Source: Acidovorax sp. FHTAMBA (lineage in GTDB: Bacteria; Pseudomonadota; Gammaproteobacteria; Burkholderiales; Burkholderiaceae_C). From it: a stretch of 64,000 nt of DNA. The notes beneath the pieces are model-generated. The model was not told where the DNA came from and made no database searches. It saw only the letters and a program-made list of their open reading frames with translations. Each line of letters begins with the position of its first letter. Positions within the stretch are counted from its first letter, which is position 1. The translations under genes and the position numbers were made by a program. Shown here one piece after another: positions 24,885 through 34,192 of this stretch. The stretch covers positions 3,727,501-3,791,500 of the forward strand of contig NZ_CP152407.1 in the NCBI RefSeq assembly GCF_038958875.1. Direction: 5' to 3'.

Positions 24885-26732
24885 TCAGCCTTCCAGTTGC
24901 TGCACGCGCATGATCTGGTGCCGTTGCCAGTAAGCGCCCAGCACGGCATTGAAGTGGTCCTTCTCCTTCTTGAGGCCGGGCAACTTGATCTTGGTGGTCT
25001 TCTGGCCGATCACGCCCTTTTCGGGATGGGTCACCACCAGGGCATTGCCCAGGCTGCTCTCCTTGAACTGCAGGTCTTTCACCGCATCCCAGAACACGGT
25101 CGTGCCGTCGGCCGAGGTGCGGATGCCATCGATGCTCACCTCCACCGTGGCGTCGCCCTTGAGCGCGAAAGACACCGGCGGAAAGTACTTGAGCACCACC
25201 GCGCGCTCTGTATCGGTGGCGGGCTCGTAGCGGTAGGCCAGGCTGCGCTCGTGGTCCTGGGCAAACTCTGTTTCGTAGGCGCTCCACAGGCGTTGCTCGA
25301 TGTCGTCCGCCGTCAGAATCTCCTGCGCCCAGGTGGCGGTGGGTGCGCGCACGGCGATCGCACCGTAATCGGACTCTGCCAGGCTCATGCCCACGTTGCG
25401 CATCCGATCGGTCATGGCGGGGTGCGAATCAAACGGGTGCGGCACGTTGGCCGTCTTCATGGCGTCCAGAAAATCGGCCGACGCGGCATAAGGCGCCAGG
25501 CCCGTTGCCACATAGCGGGCGATGCCCAGCTGGTTGTCGTGCCGCTGGTTCTGGCCGAACAGTTCGTCTTCGATCCTGTCGCGGTACTGTGCGTAGGCGG
25601 CAATCTTGACCAGCGACTGGGCAATCGCCGCGGGTGACACCAGCTTGGCCGCAATGCGGTCGGCCTTGAACTCGCGCTCGCGGCTGTCGCGTGCCAGGGC
25701 AATCTCGAAGATGGTGCGGTACAGGTCCAGCACGGGCGACACGACGGCCGAAAGTCCTCCGGCGCGGATGGCGTGGCGATAGTGGTCGAACTGCACCAGC
25801 TTGGGGCCCAGGCGCGCACTGCTGCGGGTGTCGCCCCCGCGCAGGTGGGCCAGCTCGTGGCCCAGCACGGCGTCCGCCTCGGACTGGTCGAGGATGCGCA
25901 GCAGCGGCAGGCTGACGAACAGCGTGCGGCCCGTGAGCGTGTGGTTGCCCACGGTGAGCGGCGCCTCGGTCACAAAGAAGTTGGCGTCGATGCCGGCCAC
26001 GATGTTCCGCGGCGGCTCGGTGTTCAGGCGCTGGGCCAGCTGGCGGATGCGCTTCCACAGCACAGGCGCATCGGCTTCGGACACGAGCTCGCCCACGGCC
26101 TGGTTGTCCCAGTGCACGCGCTTGAAGATGCCTGCCACGGCCACAAAAACCCCCAGCGCCACCGCCAGCCCCACGAGGACGATGAACTTGGGCGAGTACT
26201 GGTGAAAGAAGAAGGCGGTGACCCAGAACGACAGCCACACCGCCAGCGCGCCCTGCACCAGCAACGATGCAGCACTGGCCCAGGTGGTCAGCCGCCAGCC
26301 CGTGACAAAGCTCGTGTATTGCATCTTGCGGTCAACAAAGGCCAGCGCCCCCAGGCCCAGCACGGCCAGCAGCAACAGCGCGCTGACCACCATGGTCCAC
26401 AGCGACACGGTGCGCACCAGGGTGAACTGCCAGACCTCGCCATAGCGCTCGCACAGGGCTGCGCGGTAGTCCTGCGCCTGGGGGTCGGTGCTGCTGCAGA
26501 TGGTGGACGGCGGGTTGCTGCGGTAATAGTCCTTGCGGGCCTGTTTTTCAGAGGCCGGCATGCCTTTTTCGGCATCAATGCGCTGGCTGATGCCCGCGAC
26601 AAAACGCTCATCCCTGTCCCGCTGCGCGTAGCCGGTGAAGACATATGTCAACGCCGGGATCAAGAACAGCGCGAGCAGCGCATAGACAAAGACCTTGAGC
26701 AAGCCCGTTTTGAGAGCAGATTGAAGAGTCAT
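24885..26732 (-). CDS. M48-family membrane metalloprotease
   Basis: The 615-residue inner-membrane protein has one N-terminal helix, a periplasmic loop of about 90 residues with two Cys, then three to four more helices. A cytoplasmic M48 peptidase domain follows, with the zinc-binding HELAH motif near residue 291 and the third ligand region SREREFKADRIAAKL. The last 150 residues form an extra domain of unknown role. M48 proteases such as HtpX degrade misfolded membrane proteins. The long loop and tail set this protein apart from HtpX, so it is a larger family branch. The start at 26732 leads straight into the first helix; an ATG 42 bases upstream is possible. Confidence 0.85.
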   Translation of the reverse strand: MTLQSALKTGLLKVFVYALLALFLIPALTYVFTGYAQRDRDERFVAGISQRIDAEKGMPASEKQARKDYYRSNPPSTICSSTDPQAQDYRAALCERYGEVWQFTLVRTVSLWTMVVSALLLLAVLGLGALAFVDRKMQYTSFVTGWRLTTWASAASLLVQGALAVWLSFWVTAFFFHQYSPKFIVLVGLAVALGVFVAVAGIFKRVHWDNQAVGELVSEADAPVLWKRIRQLAQRLNTEPPRNIVAGIDANFFVTEAPLTVGNHTLTGRTLFVSLPLLRILDQSEADAVLGHELAHLRGGDTRSSARLGPKLVQFDHYRHAIRAGGLSAVVSPVLDLYRTIFEIALARDSREREFKADRIAAKLVSPAAIAQSLVKIAAYAQYRDRIEDELFGQNQRHDNQLGIARYVATGLAPYAASADFLDAMKTANVPHPFDSHPAMTDRMRNVGMSLAESDYGAIAVRAPTATWAQEILTADDIEQRLWSAYETEFAQDHERSLAYRYEPATDTERAVVLKYFPPVSFALKGDATVEVSIDGIRTSADGTTVFWDAVKDLQFKESSLGNALVVTHPEKGVIGQKTTKIKLPGLKKEKDHFNAVLGAYWQRHQIMRVQQLEG

Positions 26733-27031
26733 GGTGGTTCTGACGGTGTGTTTTATGGTGTTGTCCGCATGCACGCACGGAGCTGGTTCGCGTTGCCGCG
26801 CCCCCCTCGGGCTCCGTGCGGCGCGATTATCAGGACGCTGGCGCTGGCACAGGGAGGATCAAGGTAACAAATGGATAGCGCCCTCCGGCGGCGGCCGTGG
26901 CGCAGTCGCCCAAGGCGCCCAGGGTCCACCTGCGCCAGCCCGAAGGGCGCCCTCCCCTTAAAATGTCCGGTTCACCCTCTTGTCCGTCTGTCGAGGCGCC
27001 CCTGCGGCCGCCTCTTCCATAGCCACACCCC

Positions 27032-29977
27032 ATGAACATGCCCGTGCAACAACCCGGCCTCGAAAGCCTGTCCAAGTCGTTTGAACCCGCTGCGCTGGAA
27101 GCCCACTGGGGCCCCGAATGGGAAAAGCGCGGGTATGGCACCGCGGGCCACCGTGGCACGGGCGCACCGCAGGCGGGCGAGCCCGCGTTTTCCATCCAGC
27201 TGCCGCCCCCCAACGTGACGGGCACGCTGCACATGGGCCATGCGTTCAACCAGACGATCATGGACAGCCTCACGCGCTACCACCGCATGCGCGGCTACAA
27301 CACCGTGTGGGTGCCCGGCACCGACCACGCGGGCATCGCCACGCAGATCGTGGTGGAGCGCCAGTTGCAGGAGCAGGGCATCAGCCGCTACGACATGGGC
27401 CCCACCCCGCCCGAGGCGCGCAAGAACTTTGTGAGCAAGGTGTGGGAGTGGAAGGAAAAGTCGGGCAACACCATCACCACGCAAATGCGCCGCATGGGCG
27501 ACAGCGTGGACTGGAGCCGCGAATATTTCACCATGGACGACAAGCTGAGCGCCGTGGTCACCGACACCTTCGTGAAGCTGTATGAACAGGGCCTGATCTA
27601 CCGTGGCAAGCGCCTGGTGAACTGGGACCCGAAGCTGCAGTCCGCCGTGTCCGACCTGGAGGTCGAGAGCGAAGAAAAAGACGGCTCGCTGTGGCACATC
27701 GCCTACCCCCTGGTAGACCCTGATGGAAGCCTTGCGGCTTCGGGCTCGGTCAGCCTGACCGTGGCCACCACCCGGCCTGAAACCATGCTGGGCGACGTGG
27801 CGCTGATGGTGCACCCAGAGGATGCCCGCTACACCCACCTCATCGGCAAGATGGTCAACCTGCCGCTGTGCGACCGCCAGATCCCGGTGATCGCCGACGA
27901 GTACGTGGACAAGGAATTTGGCACCGGTGTGGTCAAGGTGACGCCCGCGCACGACCAGAACGACTACGCCGTGGGCCAGCGCCACAAGCTGCCGATGATC
28001 TGCGTGCTGACGCTGCAGGCAACCATCAACGAGAACGCGCCCGCCAAGTACCAGGGCATGGACCGCTTCGTGGCCCGCAAGGCCGTGGTGGCCGACCTCG
28101 AAGCCATCGGCGCGCTGGTCGAGGTGAAAAAGCACAAGCTCATGGTGCCGATCTGCACCCGCACCGGCCAGGTGATCGAGCCGATGCTGACCGACCAGTG
28201 GTTCGTCGCCATGAGCAAGGTCAGCGACCAGGACCCCACGGGCAAGAGCATTGCGCAAAAGGCCATCGACGCCGTGGCCAGCGGCGAAGTGACCTTTGTG
28301 CCCGAAAACTGGGTGAACACCTACAACCAGTGGATGAACAACATCCAGGACTGGTGCATCAGCCGCCAGCTGTGGTGGGGCCACCAGATTCCGGCCTGGT
28401 ACGACGAAGAAGGCAACGTAATCGTGGCCCGCGACGAAGCCGAGGCACAAGCCAAGGCCCCGGGCAAGATGCTGCGCCGTGACGAGGACGTGCTGGACAC
28501 CTGGTACTCGTCCGCGCTCGTGCCCTTCAGCACCATGGGCTGGCCCAACCAGGGCGACAGCGCCACCGACGACTTCAACCTGTACCTGCCCAGCACCGTG
28601 CTGGTCACGGGCTACGACATCATCTTCTTCTGGGTCGCCCGGATGATCATGATGACCACGCATTTCACGGGCCGCGTGCCGTTCAAGCATGTGTACATCC
28701 ACGGCCTGGTGCGCGATGCGCAGGGCAAGAAGATGTCCAAGTCCGAGGGCAACGTGCTTGACCCCGTGGACCTGATCGACGGCATTGCGCTGGAGCCGCT
28801 ACTCGACAAGCGCACCACCGGCCTGCGCAAGCCAGAGACCGCGCCCACCGTGCGCAAGAACACGCAAAAGGAATTCCCTGAAGGCATTCCGGCCTACGGT
28901 GCCGATGCGCTGCGCTTCACGTTTGCCGCACTGGCATCGCTGGGCCGCAGCATCAACTTCGACAGCAAGCGCTGCGAGGGCTACCGCAACTTCTGCAACA
29001 AGCTCTGGAACGCCAGCCGCTTTGTGCTGATGAACTGCGAAGGCCAGGACTGTGGCCTGAAGGAGCACACCAAGGAAGAGTGCCAGCCCGGCGGCCCCGC
29101 CCACGGCTACATGCAGTTCAGCCAGGCCGACCGCTGGATCAGCTCGCTGCTGCAAAAGACCGAGGCCGAAGTCGCCAAGGGCTTTGAGGAATACCGCCTG
29201 GACAACGTGGCCAACACGATCTATGACTTTGTCTGGAACGAGTACTGCGACTGGTACCTGGAGATTGCCAAGGTGCAGATCCAGCAGGGCATGAACCATG
29301 AAGACCCACAAGTGGGTCTGGCCCAGCAGCGCGCCACGCGCCGCACGCTGATCCGCACGCTCGAAGCCATCCTGCGCCTGGCGCACCCCGTCATCCCGTT
29401 CATCACCGAGGCCCTGTGGCAGGTGGTGGCGCCTGTGGCCGGTATCTCCGGCGAATCGGTCAGCATTGCGCGCTACCCGCAGGCCCAGCCCGAGAAGATC
29501 GACGAGGCCGCGATTGCCCACATGGGCCGCGTGAAGGGTCTGGTGGATGCTTGCCGCGCGCTGCGTGGCGAGATGAACGTGTCTCCCTCCACCCGTCTGC
29601 CCCTGTACGTGGTGGGCGACACCGAGTTCATGCGTGGCGTGGGCCCGGTGCTGCAGGCGCTGGCCAAGCTCAGCGAGGTGAAGGTGTTTGACGACGAAGC
29701 CGCCTGGGCGGCCGCTGCGCAGGCGGCACCCGTGGCCGTGGTCGGTGACGCCCGCATGTGCTTGTATATGGAGATCGACGTGGCCGCCGAGAAGGCCCGC
29801 CTGTCCAAGGAAATCGCCCGCATCGACGGTGAAATCACCAAGGCCAACAACAAGTTGTCAAACGAAGCCTTTGTGGCCAAGGCCCCTGCAGCGGTGATCG
29901 AGCAGGAGAAAAAGCGCATTGCCGACTTCGGCACCACGCTGGGCAGATTGCGCGATCAGCTGACACGGCTGGGCTGA
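27032..29977 (+). CDS. valS: Valyl-tRNA synthetase
   Basis: This class I aminoacyl-tRNA synthetase charges tRNA-Val and edits mischarged threonine. The 981-residue product has the HIGH motif as HMGH (67-70) after PPPNVTGTL, the KMSKS loop near residue 567 and an editing domain with the GTDHAGIAT and TTRPETMLGDVAL blocks. A C-terminal coiled-coil arm ends the protein (IARIDGEITKANNKLSNEAFV). The length is normal. It stands alone, with galU 88 bases downstream on the same strand. Confidence 0.98.
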   Translation: MNMPVQQPGLESLSKSFEPAALEAHWGPEWEKRGYGTAGHRGTGAPQAGEPAFSIQLPPPNVTGTLHMGHAFNQTIMDSLTRYHRMRGYNTVWVPGTDHAGIATQIVVERQLQEQGISRYDMGPTPPEARKNFVSKVWEWKEKSGNTITTQMRRMGDSVDWSREYFTMDDKLSAVVTDTFVKLYEQGLIYRGKRLVNWDPKLQSAVSDLEVESEEKDGSLWHIAYPLVDPDGSLAASGSVSLTVATTRPETMLGDVALMVHPEDARYTHLIGKMVNLPLCDRQIPVIADEYVDKEFGTGVVKVTPAHDQNDYAVGQRHKLPMICVLTLQATINENAPAKYQGMDRFVARKAVVADLEAIGALVEVKKHKLMVPICTRTGQVIEPMLTDQWFVAMSKVSDQDPTGKSIAQKAIDAVASGEVTFVPENWVNTYNQWMNNIQDWCISRQLWWGHQIPAWYDEEGNVIVARDEAEAQAKAPGKMLRRDEDVLDTWYSSALVPFSTMGWPNQGDSATDDFNLYLPSTVLVTGYDIIFFWVARMIMMTTHFTGRVPFKHVYIHGLVRDAQGKKMSKSEGNVLDPVDLIDGIALEPLLDKRTTGLRKPETAPTVRKNTQKEFPEGIPAYGADALRFTFAALASLGRSINFDSKRCEGYRNFCNKLWNASRFVLMNCEGQDCGLKEHTKEECQPGGPAHGYMQFSQADRWISSLLQKTEAEVAKGFEEYRLDNVANTIYDFVWNEYCDWYLEIAKVQIQQGMNHEDPQVGLAQQRATRRTLIRTLEAILRLAHPVIPFITEALWQVVAPVAGISGESVSIARYPQAQPEKIDEAAIAHMGRVKGLVDACRALRGEMNVSPSTRLPLYVVGDTEFMRGVGPVLQALAKLSEVKVFDDEAAWAAAAQAAPVAVVGDARMCLYMEIDVAAEKARLSKEIARIDGEITKANNKLSNEAFVAKAPAAVIEQEKKRIADFGTTLGRLRDQLTRLG

Positions 29978-30065
29978 GGACGCCCCGATACTCGACCGAG
30001 CGGCCTGCTTTTTTGCGGCAGCCCCCCCCCGGTTGACGACCACCCCATTGCACTGAAGGAGCCCC

Positions 30066-30953
30066 ATGACGACCGCCACCACCGTCCGTAAAGCCGTTTT
30101 CCCTGTTGCAGGCCTGGGCACGCGCTTTTTGCCCGCCACCAAGGCATCGCCCAAAGAGATGCTGCCCGTGGTGGACAAGCCGCTGATCCAGTACGCAGTG
30201 GAAGAAGCTTACGCCGCTGGCATTCGCCACATGATCTTTGTCACCGGCCGCAGCAAGCGCGCCATCGAAGACCACTTTGACACCGCCTACGAACTGGAAA
30301 ACGAGCTGGAGGCCGCTGGCAAGCTGGACCTGCTGAACCTGGTGCGGTCGGTGCAGCCCGACGACATGGATTGCGCCTTTGTGCGCCAGCCCCGCTCGCT
30401 GGGCCTGGGCCACGCCGTGCTGTGCGCCGAGCCGCTGGTCGGCAAAGAGCCGTTTGCGGTGCTGCTTGCCGATGACTTGATGGTGGGCCCGAAGGATGGC
30501 GAGCCCGTGCTCAAGCAGATGGCTGCAGCCTTCCGCCAGCAAGGCCGCTCGGTGATCGCCGTGCAGGAGGTGCCGGAAGACCAGGTGCACAAATACGGCA
30601 TCGTGGCGGGCGAGCCCGCAGGCGGCCCGCTGATCCGCATTGAACGCATCGTCGAAAAGCCCAAGGCCGCTGACGCGCCATCGCGCATGGGCGTGGCCGG
30701 CCGCTACATCCTCACGCCCGGCGTGTTCGACGAGATCCGCAACCAGCCACGCGGCGTGGGCGGCGAGATCCAGCTCACCGACGGCATCGCCCGTCTGATG
30801 CAGCACGAGGCGGTGTACGCCTTTCAGTACGAGGGCAAGCGCTACGACTGCGGCAGCAAGGAAGGGTTCTTGGAAGCCACGGTGGAACTGGCTTTGCAGC
30901 ACCCGCAGGTGGGCAAGCACTTCCGCGAATACCTGAAGACGCTGGCGCTGTAA
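30066..30953 (+). CDS. galU: UTP-glucose-1-phosphate uridylyltransferase
   Basis: This enzyme makes UDP-glucose from UTP and glucose 1-phosphate for polysaccharide and envelope synthesis. The 295-residue product shows the nucleotide-binding GLGTRFLPATKASPKEMLP block, VDKPLIQYAVEEA, LGHAVLCAEPLV and the DCGSKEGFLEA block near the C-terminus. An AAGGAG ribosome binding site lies just before the ATG. A run of nine C lies about 36 bases upstream in the leader. A family A repeat that forms a near-perfect hairpin follows. Confidence 0.97.
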   Translation: MTTATTVRKAVFPVAGLGTRFLPATKASPKEMLPVVDKPLIQYAVEEAYAAGIRHMIFVTGRSKRAIEDHFDTAYELENELEAAGKLDLLNLVRSVQPDDMDCAFVRQPRSLGLGHAVLCAEPLVGKEPFAVLLADDLMVGPKDGEPVLKQMAAAFRQQGRSVIAVQEVPEDQVHKYGIVAGEPAGGPLIRIERIVEKPKAADAPSRMGVAGRYILTPGVFDEIRNQPRGVGGEIQLTDGIARLMQHEAVYAFQYEGKRYDCGSKEGFLEATVELALQHPQVGKHFREYLKTLAL

Positions 30954-30989
30954 CCCGTGCCGCCAACGCTTCAAATTACTATCAAAAAT

Positions 30990-31027
30990 ATAGCTGCCAG
31001 CGCTTGATGCGCAAGCGCTGGCAGCTA
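30990..31027. repeat. Family A repeat, copy 7, near-perfect hairpin
   Basis: ATAGCTGCCAGCGCTTG, a 5-base loop, then CAAGCGCTGGCAGCTAT. This is the most symmetric copy in the window and has A/T runs on both sides. It sits between converging galU and tusA and should work as a terminator in both directions. Confidence 0.85.
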
Positions 31028-31037
31028 TTTTTACTTG

Positions 31038-31271
31038 TTAACGACGGCGCAGGATGTGGATGAACTCCTCACCCACCGTCTGCTGCTCCACCAGCTCGTT
31101 GCCGGTCTGCTTGGCAAACGCCTGAAAGTCCCGCAGAGACCCGCCATCGGTGGCCACCACCTTCAGCAGCTGGCCGCTGGCCATGTCTGACAGCGCCTTC
31201 TTGGCCTTGAGGATGGGCAGGGGGCAGTTCAGGCCCCGGGTGTCGATTTCTTTGTGAACGTCCATGGTCAT
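31038..31271 (-). CDS. TusA-like sulfur carrier protein
   Basis: This small cytosolic protein (77 residues) of the TusA/SirA family carries sulfur as a persulfide on the Cys of its CPLP motif (Cys at about 16, in RGLNCPLPILKAKKAL). The C-terminal half has the expected DGGSLRDFQAFAKQTGNEL pattern. Family members feed sulfur to tRNA thiolation, molybdopterin or sulfur oxidation, and which route applies here is unknown. The start is one of three closely spaced choices. The ATG at 31271 overlaps the stop of the upstream nudix gene (TGATG), indicating coupling. Confidence 0.9.
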   Translation of the reverse strand: MTMDVHKEIDTRGLNCPLPILKAKKALSDMASGQLLKVVATDGGSLRDFQAFAKQTGNELVEQQTVGEEFIHILRRR

Positions 31272-31855
31272 CAATCCTTAGGCGGCGTCGCGGCCGGGGC
31301 TTGGTCATCCAGCCCACGGCGGCGCTCTGCATTTTCTTCGGCGGTAAAAAACACCGGCTCATGGCCCCTGGTGCGCAGCCAGTCGGCCAGCGCATAGCCG
31401 GTGCCCGCAGGCCAGCACTTGAGGTCTGCCAGATCGTACAGACGGTAGTCCACCAGCTCGGGCGACAACTGAACCTGCCCCGTGGCCACCACATGGTAGG
31501 CAATGATGATCTGGTTCATGCGCAGGAACTCATACGCGCCCACCAGCGTGGTGGACTGCACGTCGAGGTTGGTTTCCTCCTTCACCTCGCGCGCAATGCC
31601 TTCCTGGGGCGACTCGCCCGCCTCCATGAAGCCCGTGATGAGCGCAAACATCTTGCCCGGCCAGGCCGCGTTGCGCGCCAGCAGCACCTTGCCGTCGATC
31701 TCCACAATGGCGGCCAGCACGGGCGTGGGGTTGTTCCAGTGCGTCCAGCCACAGGCGGGGCAGCGCAGCCGCTCCTTGTCGCCACCGTCCTCGGCCAGCG
31801 TGATGGGCTGCAGTGCGGTACCGCAATGGGAGCAATGGCGAACTTCGTAGTGCAT
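31271..31855 (-). CDS. NUDIX hydrolase with N-terminal zinc ribbon
   Basis: The 194-residue enzyme is predicted to cleave a nucleoside diphosphate linked to another group. The zinc ribbon is C8-x2-C11 and C32-x2-C35. The Nudix box lies at about 75-97, reading G-F-M-E-A-G-E then REVKEET, with all the Gly and Glu residues needed for metal binding. The zinc ribbon plus Nudix layout is that of NADH pyrophosphatase-like proteins, but the usual NudC SQPWPFPxS motif is absent, so the substrate is open. It is coupled to the sulfur carrier gene downstream. Confidence 0.92.
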   Translation of the reverse strand: MHYEVRHCSHCGTALQPITLAEDGGDKERLRCPACGWTHWNNPTPVLAAIVEIDGKVLLARNAAWPGKMFALITGFMEAGESPQEGIAREVKEETNLDVQSTTLVGAYEFLRMNQIIIAYHVVATGQVQLSPELVDYRLYDLADLKCWPAGTGYALADWLRTRGHEPVFFTAEENAERRRGLDDQAPAATPPKD

Positions 31856-31876
31856 AGATTATTTACTATTGTTTTT

Positions 31877-31896
31877 ATAGCTATCAGCGCTTACCC
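31877..31896 (-). repeat. Family A repeat, copy 8 (partial)
   Basis: Only one arm is recognisable (ATAGCTATCAGCGCTTA), and the second arm is eroded. It lies between cysM and the nudix gene. Confidence 0.5.
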
Positions 31897-31953
31897 ATCA
31901 TGTGCCAGATGCCAATTTCATTCAAATTTACCGCCTTGCAGGCGCACAGCAGG

Positions 31954-32856
31954 TCAGGCCGGGAACACGCCGGTGGACAGATACCTGTCGCCCCGGTCGC
32001 ACACGATGAACACGACGGTGGCGTTGCTCTCGCGCGCCGCAATCTGCTGCGCCACCCAGCAAGCGCCCGCGGCCGAGATGCCGGCAAAGATGCCCTCTTC
32101 GCGCGCCAGGCGGCGGCACATGTCTTCCGCGTTGTCCTGGCTCACGTACACAAGCTCGTCCACTGTGCTGGCGTCGTAGATCTTGGGCAGATATTCCTGC
32201 GGCCACTTGCGAATGCCTGGGATGCGCGAGCCTTCTTCGGGCTGCGCACCAATGATCTGGATGGCCGGGTTCTTCTCCTTGAGGAACCGCGACACGCCCG
32301 TGATGGTGCCCGTGGTGCCCATGGCGCTCACAAAGTGCGTGATGCGCCCGCCCGTCTGCTCCCAGATTTCGGGGCCGGTAGTTTCGTAGTGGATGCGCGG
32401 GTTGTCGGGGTTGCCAAACTGGTCGAGCACCTTGCCTTCGCCACGCTTTTGCATGGCCTCGGCCAGATCGCGCGCGTGTTCCATGCCGCCGCTCTTGGGG
32501 GTGAGCACCAGCTCCGCGCCAAACGCCTTCATGGTCTGAGCGCGCTCGATGGACAAATCCTCGGGCATCACCAGCACCATGCGGTAGCCCTTGATGGCCG
32601 CCGCCATCGCCAGCGCAATGCCGGTATTGCCCGACGTGGCCTCGATCAGCGTGTCGCCGGGGCGGATGTCTCCGCGCTCTTCGGCCCGGCGGATCATCGA
32701 CAGTGCAGGCCGGTCTTTCACAGAGCCGGCCGGGTTGTTGCCCTCCAGCTTGCCCAGCACCACGTTGCCACGCGCCGCATTGTCCTTGGCGCCAATGCGC
32801 TGCAGTGCCACCAGCGGCGTGTTGCCCACCGCGTCTTCAATCGTCGGATATTTCAT
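31954..32856 (-). CDS. cysM: Cysteine synthase B (O-acetylserine sulfhydrylase)
   Basis: This pyridoxal-phosphate enzyme makes cysteine from O-acetylserine and sulfide or thiosulfate. The 300-residue product has the PLP lysine in NPAGSVKDRPALSM (Lys 47), the SGNTGIALAM substrate loop and the GTTGTITGVSRFL phosphate-binding loop. The length and the EDLSIERAQTMKAFGAEL block favour CysM over CysK. The start at 32856 (MKYPTIEDAVGNTPL) is the family start. The frame is open further upstream, but that stretch is a tRNA gene on the other strand. Confidence 0.95.
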   Translation of the reverse strand: MKYPTIEDAVGNTPLVALQRIGAKDNAARGNVVLGKLEGNNPAGSVKDRPALSMIRRAEERGDIRPGDTLIEATSGNTGIALAMAAAIKGYRMVLVMPEDLSIERAQTMKAFGAELVLTPKSGGMEHARDLAEAMQKRGEGKVLDQFGNPDNPRIHYETTGPEIWEQTGGRITHFVSAMGTTGTITGVSRFLKEKNPAIQIIGAQPEEGSRIPGIRKWPQEYLPKIYDASTVDELVYVSQDNAEDMCRRLAREEGIFAGISAAGACWVAQQIAARESNATVVFIVCDRGDRYLSTGVFPA

Positions 32857-32870
32857 GCGCCCTACTGTGC

Positions 32871-32876
32871 CATAAT
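32871..32876 (+). promoter_or_regulatory. Possible -10 box of the tRNA-Leu promoter
   Basis: CATAAT lies 20 bases before the tRNA, a usual distance. No convincing -35 hexamer is seen, and the region overlaps the start of cysM on the other strand. Confidence 0.35.
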
Positions 32877-32896
32877 TTGGGGCTTCACGAATTCCA

Positions 32897-32981
32897 GCCC
32901 GGGTGGTGAAATTGGTAGACGCAGGGGACTCAAAATCCCCCGCCGCAAGGCGTGCCGGTTCGATTCCGGCCCCGGGCACCA
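32897..32981 (+). tRNA. tRNA-Leu (anticodon CAA)
   Basis: This 85-base tRNA has an encoded CCA end. The acceptor arms GCCCGGG and CCCGGGC pair perfectly. The anticodon stem is GGGGA/TCCCC around the loop CTCAAAA, giving anticodon CAA, which reads UUG codons. A long variable arm (class II tRNA, as expected for leucine) and a T arm with GGTTCGATTCC are present. A strong terminator follows three bases later. Confidence 0.98.
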
Positions 32982-32984
32982 GAC

Positions 32985-33020
32985 AAGGCCGGTAGCTCCC
33001 AGCGAGCTACCGGCCTTTTT
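32985..33020 (+). terminator. Terminator of the tRNA-Leu gene
   Basis: AAGGCCGGTAGCTC and GAGCTACCGGCCTT form a perfect 14-bp stem with a 5-base loop, followed by T residues. Confidence 0.95.
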
Positions 33021-33138
33021 GTTTTTGTGTCGCCACATTCAGGCTCTGCGGCGGGCTCCCGCCCTGTTTCATGCAGCTTGTGCTTGCGCGTCGGCGACAT
33101 TGGCCCTGCGCCATCGACCGCGTGCGCCGTGAGCCCCG

Positions 33139-34017
33139 TCACTGGGCCGCCAGCACCAGAAAATCCTGCTCGTAGCCCTTCACCGACTGCACGGCTTTGG
33201 CGCGCTGTGCTGCAGTCATGGCGTTGTGCACGCGCGAGAAGCCTTCGCAGCTTTCTTTCAGCAGCGCCTGCGCATAGCGCTGGTAGGCAGCGTCGGGCGA
33301 TGCGTTAAAGCGGCTGATGTAGCCGCGCAGCAGGCTGCGGGCCTGCTCGGTGTTGGCGCGGTCTTCGGCGATTTTCTGCAGCACCTGCACCAGGTCTTTC
33401 TGGCGGCGCAGGCGCTCGGCGTAGTGGCGTTGCGGCTCAAACGAAGATTGGGCAATGAAAGCGCGCAACGCGGCCTTTTGCGGTTCTTCGAGAGCACCAT
33501 AAAAGCCCTCAGCGCGCGACTGCAGCAGCTTGAAGCGCCGCTCGCGCAGTTGGTCGGGGGTGATGTCCACCCACTCCTTCTTCCACTCGGCGTTGCTGTC
33601 CGCCTGCTTCTTTTGCAGGTTGCGGATCTGGCTGTCGGTGAGCTGCGTGGCCAACCACACCAGTTTGGGCTCGGCCTGGCTGATGACCTTGTCGATCTGG
33701 GTGCGCACTGCGTCATAGGTGCGACAGGCCTGGTCGGGTGCCACTGCCTCGGGCAATTGTTGCTGCACGGTCTGCAGCAGCTCGGCATGCCGGGGCAGCA
33801 TGGTGTCGCGGTGCCACTGGTGCAGCACGCCCAGTTCGTCGCGCACGCGCTCGGTCTGGATATCCGACAGGCCCAGGTAGCGGTTGAGCTGCCAGTAGGC
33901 CAGGTGCGGCACCTGGTTGTAGGCCAGTTTGACAGCACTGCAGCCCTGCAGGATGAGCACGCAGGCCGCCAGCGTGGCAATACACAGTGCTTTGCGAAAG
34001 GAGGACATCGCGCGCAA
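33139..34017 (-). CDS. DUF6279-type predicted lipoprotein
   Basis: The 292-residue product has a lipoprotein signal ending LILQGC (Cys at about 26), followed by SAVKLAYNQVPHLAYWQLNRYLGL, which is typical of this uncharacterised family. The rest is mostly helical. The better start is the TTG at 34017, because GAGGAG lies five bases upstream of it; the ATG at 34008 has no ribosome binding site at normal spacing. The function is unknown; it is presumably an outer-membrane lipoprotein facing the periplasm. No operon partner is evident. Confidence 0.8.
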   Translation of the reverse strand: MRAMSSFRKALCIATLAACVLILQGCSAVKLAYNQVPHLAYWQLNRYLGLSDIQTERVRDELGVLHQWHRDTMLPRHAELLQTVQQQLPEAVAPDQACRTYDAVRTQIDKVISQAEPKLVWLATQLTDSQIRNLQKKQADSNAEWKKEWVDITPDQLRERRFKLLQSRAEGFYGALEEPQKAALRAFIAQSSFEPQRHYAERLRRQKDLVQVLQKIAEDRANTEQARSLLRGYISRFNASPDAAYQRYAQALLKESCEGFSRVHNAMTAAQRAKAVQSVKGYEQDFLVLAAQ

Positions 34018-34192
34018 GAAGACTCCTCAGGGATGGCAGGTGGCGAGCCCCGCAGCATAGGCACAACGCTGCCAGGCGAGCTCGGCCGGGCGCAATACCC
34101 GTCAATCGCCAAGGGGTTGCCCGCCGCTGCCGCGCCGGCTTTTGCACGCACCAGCGCGCTGGAAAGGCGCCGGCGGCAGGCAGACCGGCGGG

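Noticed and set aside
32857..32979. Upstream extension of cysM to 32979
   Set aside because: The extra residues are encoded by the complement of the tRNA-Leu gene.
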